From positions 2,228,001 through 2,292,000 of the forward strand of contig NZ_JAHBRW010000001.1 in NCBI RefSeq assembly GCF_018398315.1: 64,000 nt of DNA. The letters are read 5' to 3'. The stretch's first letter is position 1, and each line of letters starts with the position of its first letter. Made by a program: the position numbers and the translations under genes. The notes beneath the pieces were generated by a model. That model did no database searches and was not told the DNA's origin. It worked only from the letters and a program-made list of their open reading frames with translations. The DNA is from Chelatococcus sp. YT9. Lineage in GTDB: Bacteria; Pseudomonadota; Alphaproteobacteria; Rhizobiales; Beijerinckiaceae. This document shows positions 61,124 through 64,000 of this stretch, piece after piece.

Positions 61124-61876
61124 TCAGGCTTGCGCGCCACCGGCGGGCAGAACCACGACCTTGGTGCCGACTGGCACACGCTGGTAGAGATCTATCGCGT
61201 CCTGGTTGATCATGCGAATGCAGCCGGAGGACACGTTCTTGCCAATCGTCCACGGCTCAAGCGTGCCGTGAATGCGGTAGAGAGTGTCCTTGTTGCCCTG
61301 CCACAGATACATGGCGCGGGCGCCCAGTGGATTATGCGGCCCGCCGGGAACACCGAGCCCGCTCTGCAACTGGCTTGCCACTTTCTTGAGCTCGGGCTGG
61401 CGCTGGATCATCTCCTTCGGCGGATACCAGTCTGGCCATTCCTGCTTTGAATTGATCGTCGCGGCGCCTGACCAGCCGAAACCCTCGCGTCCCACGCCGA
61501 CGCCATATCGCATCGCCCGTCCATTCTCCTGGACGAGATAGAGATAGCGTTGGCGAGGGTCGACGACGATGGTGCCTGGTTGCTCCGTCGTGGAGTAGGG
61601 CACGGAGCGACGCAGATAAGCAGGATTTATCTCGGATAGATTGACGGCCCGCACGGGGAAGCGCTCCCCCTCGACAGGGCCGTAATAGGAAGCGACCTGC
61701 GCATCGGACGCCGGTAGATCCGCCGGAGGCGGGATCTCGCGATCAGCAATGCGTCGCCCCGTACTGGGACCAAGGTTTGCCTGTTCCGGGTTCGGGCTTA
61801 CGCAGCCACTGAGGCCGAGACCCGTGAGGCCGGCCGCCAGACCGGAGAGAAAGCTGCGGCGTTTCAACTCGATCAT
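61124..61876 (-). CDS. L,D-transpeptidase (YkuD domain) lipoprotein
   Basis: A 250-residue cell-envelope enzyme. The N-terminus has Arg-Arg then a hydrophobic run and a lipobox, KRRSFLSGLAAGLTGLGLSG-C, so export and lipid attachment are expected. The YkuD domain (about 95-245) has IVVDPRQRYLYLVQENGRAM, GARAMYLW and the catalytic block HGTLEPWTIG followed by SSGCIRM. Such enzymes make 3-3 peptidoglycan cross-links or attach lipoproteins to the wall. The ATG at 61876 is preferred over the codon at 61900. It has no evident link with the sugar genes around it. Confidence 0.9.
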   Translation of the reverse strand: MIELKRRSFLSGLAAGLTGLGLSGCVSPNPEQANLGPSTGRRIADREIPPPADLPASDAQVASYYGPVEGERFPVRAVNLSEINPAYLRRSVPYSTTEQPGTIVVDPRQRYLYLVQENGRAMRYGVGVGREGFGWSGAATINSKQEWPDWYPPKEMIQRQPELKKVASQLQSGLGVPGGPHNPLGARAMYLWQGNKDTLYRIHGTLEPWTIGKNVSSGCIRMINQDAIDLYQRVPVGTKVVVLPAGGAQA

Positions 61877-62287
61877 GGACTTATCGTACTCCCAACGCAC
61901 TGTTCGCGGTCTATGTCTCGATGGTATATGACGTGGTGCACTTCAGTCGTTTGAACGTGGGCAAGGCTCCCAAGAAGCGTTTCACATCGTAAGGCCGCTG
62001 TCGCTGCCGGGCCGAAAGAAGCGCATGTTACAGTCTAGCTCAAACTTCGTAGGGCTGGTACCGCTCCGCACATGGTCTGCATTATCTAGTTTGAAGTAAC
62101 GTTAGCGCGGCTGCGGAGTTTTAGTTGTATCTGCTTCGGACGACCTGCAGTGCGACGTGCTGGGACACGGTCTCCCGGGCATAAAAATCTATAAATTTCA
62201 ATAGTTTATTGCGTGCCGTTTGTCCTGCGAAAGCTCGGTGGTGGCTTTCGCAGCCCTCAGTCATCCTTACTAGTATCGGTGTTTCCT
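61877..62287. other. Intergenic region upstream of the L,D-transpeptidase gene
   Basis: About 410 bases of relatively A/T-rich DNA, especially at 62080-62220. It presumably contains the L,D-transpeptidase promoter and the end of the small membrane-protein gene. A 73-codon frame at 62121-62342 overlaps that gene and shows no family features. Confidence 0.45.
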
Positions 62288-62764
62288 TCAACGCTTCGTG
62301 AAGAAGGTCATCAGCACCTTCTCCTTCTCGCCAAGCAGACACAGAAAAGTATGGGGCTCATCCGAGTGTTCGCGTTGGATAGCTGCTTGGCCGATTAGGA
62401 CAGTGGTGATCTTGACACCTCCGATTTCGGCGTTCGCTTTCGCAAGAGTGAGGCTGTCGAGATCGAGCTTGACGTCCTTCAGGGGCGAGTTGCCGCCGGC
62501 TTGCTTCAACGTTTCGATGGAGGCTTTCCGGCATGCCGCCGCCTCGACCGGCTCCTGAGCCGTCGCGGGCAGAGAATAGATGATAGCGCCAAGCAATGCG
62601 CCGATCCCAAGGATTGACGCGGCCTTGAGGAATTCCGGGAAGGCAGCCAAAGGCGCCATGCGCCGTGAGGTTCTCCGTTTCAGGAGACGCTTTGCCTTAG
62701 AGACAAAGGACAACCGGCCGGGCGGTGAACTTATGGGAATATCCACGATCTCCATGGGCGGCAT
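62288..62764 (-). CDS. Hypothetical membrane-anchored or exported protein
   Basis: A 158-residue protein I do not recognise. The N-terminal 45 residues are basic (KAKRLLKRRTSRR). A hydrophobic segment (about 46-66, FLKAASILGIGALLGAIIYS) ends in LPATAQEP, which looks like a signal peptidase site. The C-terminal part has two cysteines and LDLDSLTLAKANAEIGGVKI. Translation from 62764 has GGAG at good spacing; a later start at 62659 would give a normal signal peptide. It lies between the L,D-transpeptidase and nagA genes. Confidence 0.6.
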   Translation of the reverse strand: MPPMEIVDIPISSPPGRLSFVSKAKRLLKRRTSRRMAPLAAFPEFLKAASILGIGALLGAIIYSLPATAQEPVEAAACRKASIETLKQAGGNSPLKDVKLDLDSLTLAKANAEIGGVKITTVLIGQAAIQREHSDEPHTFLCLLGEKEKVLMTFFTKR

Positions 62765-62838
62765 TGATCATTCTCCGCGTTGCGCCACAGAGCTTCAACG
62801 TTGCTGGAGATGAAAGGTTGCACATTACCGTGCAGCCG

Positions 62839-63984
62839 TCAGACGCGCCGCTCTCCTTGGACGAAGACCGCCTCGAGCGACAAGGTTGAATCGCCCGGCG
62901 CCCAACGGAAGCGGATGAGATCAGCGGGCGCCCCCACCCGGATGGTGCCGCGGTTGCTCGCGAAGCGGCCGGGGTTGACCGTTGCGAGCTTTAAGGCGTC
63001 ACCGAGGGTTAAGCCTCCCATGATCGTCGCCTGCGCCACGCAATCTGCGAGGGGCCGCACCGCACCAGCGAGGAAGGGCGTACCCGCTACTCCAAGCCGG
63101 CCATCGGCAGTCAATTCGACACGGCCGCCGATCGGCTGATCGTAGACGCCGGGCGGCAGGCCGCCGAGCGCGACTGCGTCCGAGACCAGCACCGCACGTT
63201 CCAGGCCCTTTGCGCGCAGCATGGCCCGGAAGGTATCTCCAGGAAGATGGTGCCCATCGGCGATGAAAGTCGCGGTGAGGCGATCCTCGGCAAGCTGCGT
63301 CCAGATGAAATTAGGGTGGCGGGGCAGAGTGGCCGCCGCGCCGTTCCCGAGATGGGTGGACAGGCTCGCCCCCGCATCGACCGCCGCCGTGATTTCAGCG
63401 GGAGACGCGCCGGTATGGCCTATCGCGACATGCACGCCCTCTCGCGTCAGCGCGCGGATATAAGCCGGCGCTTCCCGATAGTGCGGTGATAGTGTCACGA
63501 GGCCGACCAAGCCGCCGCTCGCGGCCTGCCAACGTCGGAATTCCTCGATATCTGGCGGTCGGACGTGAGCGCGCGGATGCGCCCCACGCGGGCCGTCCTC
63601 CGGCGAGAGGTGAGGGCCCTCGACATGGACGAAGGGGATCGCATGGGCGATACGGGGATTGCCGGCGCGCGCCGCGGCGATCGCACGGAGCGCTGCGACG
63701 ATCGCCTCCTCGGACGCGGTGATGATCGTCGGCAGAAAGGTCGTGACCCCGACCCGCAGCATGGCGTCCGTCAGAGCCTCGACCGTCGCGACGGTCAGCG
63801 CGCTGCCATTGATGTCATGACCGTTGAAGCCGTTGACCTGCAGGTCAACGAGGCCGGGGGCGAGCCAGACGCTCTCATGCTCCGGCCCCGCCGCGATCGA
63901 GGCTATCAGCCCGTCTGCAACGTCAATGGCGAGCGCGCGGCCTGTCGCGGGATCTTTGCCCGTGATGGTCAAAGGCTGCCTCAT
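62839..63984 (-). CDS. nagA: N-acetylglucosamine-6-phosphate deacetylase
   Basis: A 381-residue amidohydrolase-superfamily deacetylase. Metal and catalytic residues are present: Glu122 in VHVEGPHLSPEDG, His190 in AIGHTGASPAEI, His211 in STHLGNG and Asp269 in VLVSDAVALGG. LAPGLVDLQVNGFNGHDING is the family N-terminal motif. It removes acetate from GlcNAc-6-phosphate, giving the substrate of NagB. No LacI-type site lies in the 16 bases before the window end, so its promoter and any operon partners are outside. Confidence 0.92.
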   Translation of the reverse strand: MRQPLTITGKDPATGRALAIDVADGLIASIAAGPEHESVWLAPGLVDLQVNGFNGHDINGSALTVATVEALTDAMLRVGVTTFLPTIITASEEAIVAALRAIAAARAGNPRIAHAIPFVHVEGPHLSPEDGPRGAHPRAHVRPPDIEEFRRWQAASGGLVGLVTLSPHYREAPAYIRALTREGVHVAIGHTGASPAEITAAVDAGASLSTHLGNGAAATLPRHPNFIWTQLAEDRLTATFIADGHHLPGDTFRAMLRAKGLERAVLVSDAVALGGLPPGVYDQPIGGRVELTADGRLGVAGTPFLAGAVRPLADCVAQATIMGGLTLGDALKLATVNPGRFASNRGTIRVGAPADLIRFRWAPGDSTLSLEAVFVQGERRV

Positions 63985-64000
63985 GGCTGCCTCATCCGCG

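Noticed and set aside
62121-62342. 73-codon minus-strand ORF near the small membrane protein
   Set aside because: It overlaps the better supported ORF at 62288-62764 and shows no domain or ribosome site.

Overview
The window is a high-GC, gene-dense chromosomal segment that reads as an alphaproteobacterium, most likely of the Hyphomicrobiales. The grounds are a fused PhaAB-type Mrp antiporter subunit, the carboxynorspermidine polyamine pair, many stacked acyl-CoA catabolic operons with Liv-type importers, ATGA/GTGA stop-start overlaps and long non-coding antisense ORFs. This is inference from gene content; there is no rRNA in the window. I see no insertion sequence, prophage, integrase, CRISPR array or plasmid function.

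Layout. 1-3473 (-): 5' part of a pha/mrp cation/proton antiporter operon. 3.6-8.4 kb: a small XRE-type regulator, TenA, two polyamine enzymes, one unidentified small ORF and a PtsN-like PTS IIA protein. 9.1-13.6 kb (+): an adipyl-CoA-level beta-oxidation operon (PaaF-like hydratase, PaaH-like dehydrogenase, IclR regulator, 3-oxoadipyl-CoA-type thiolase) preceded by two IclR-like palindromes, then a methyltransferase.

14.6-30.8 kb: a large acyl-CoA regulon. It has a Liv-type importer, an acyl-CoA ligase, a single-chain GctAB-like CoA-transferase, an alpha-methylacyl-CoA racemase-type protein, an LCAD-type acyl-CoA dehydrogenase, three enoyl-CoA hydratase/isomerases, a PECR-like reductase, a degenerate amidohydrolase and a double-hotdog dehydratase. 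A TetR regulator sits in the middle. Four near-identical 14-bp palindromes, in two pairs, mark the divergent promoters and tie the block together. 30.8-40.4 kb (-): a second acyl-CoA operon with a LysR regulator, combining a methylcrotonyl/geranyl-CoA-type biotin carboxylase with two MaoC-type hydratases, a CitE-type lyase, a type III CoA-transferase and an acyl-CoA dehydrogenase.

40.5-44.3 kb (-): an Fbp-like ABC importer of unknown substrate. 44.7-50.4 kb: PPK2, an AraC regulator divergent from an MFS transporter, tRNA-Gly(GCC) with a clear terminator, an inositol-monophosphatase-family phosphatase and a Rid-family protein.

50.7-64.0 kb: an apparent amino-sugar locus. A LacI regulator and three operators of the form ATGCAA(T/C)CGGTTGCAT link a DegT aminotransferase plus two Gfo/Idh dehydrogenases, a sugar ABC importer with no ATPase gene plus a ceramidase-like hydrolase, and a NagB-like isomerase/deaminase. 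A NagA deacetylase lies nearby. An L,D-transpeptidase and a small membrane protein sit between NagB and NagA. The TetR block, the carboxylase/CitE block and the LacI amino-sugar locus look the most novel.
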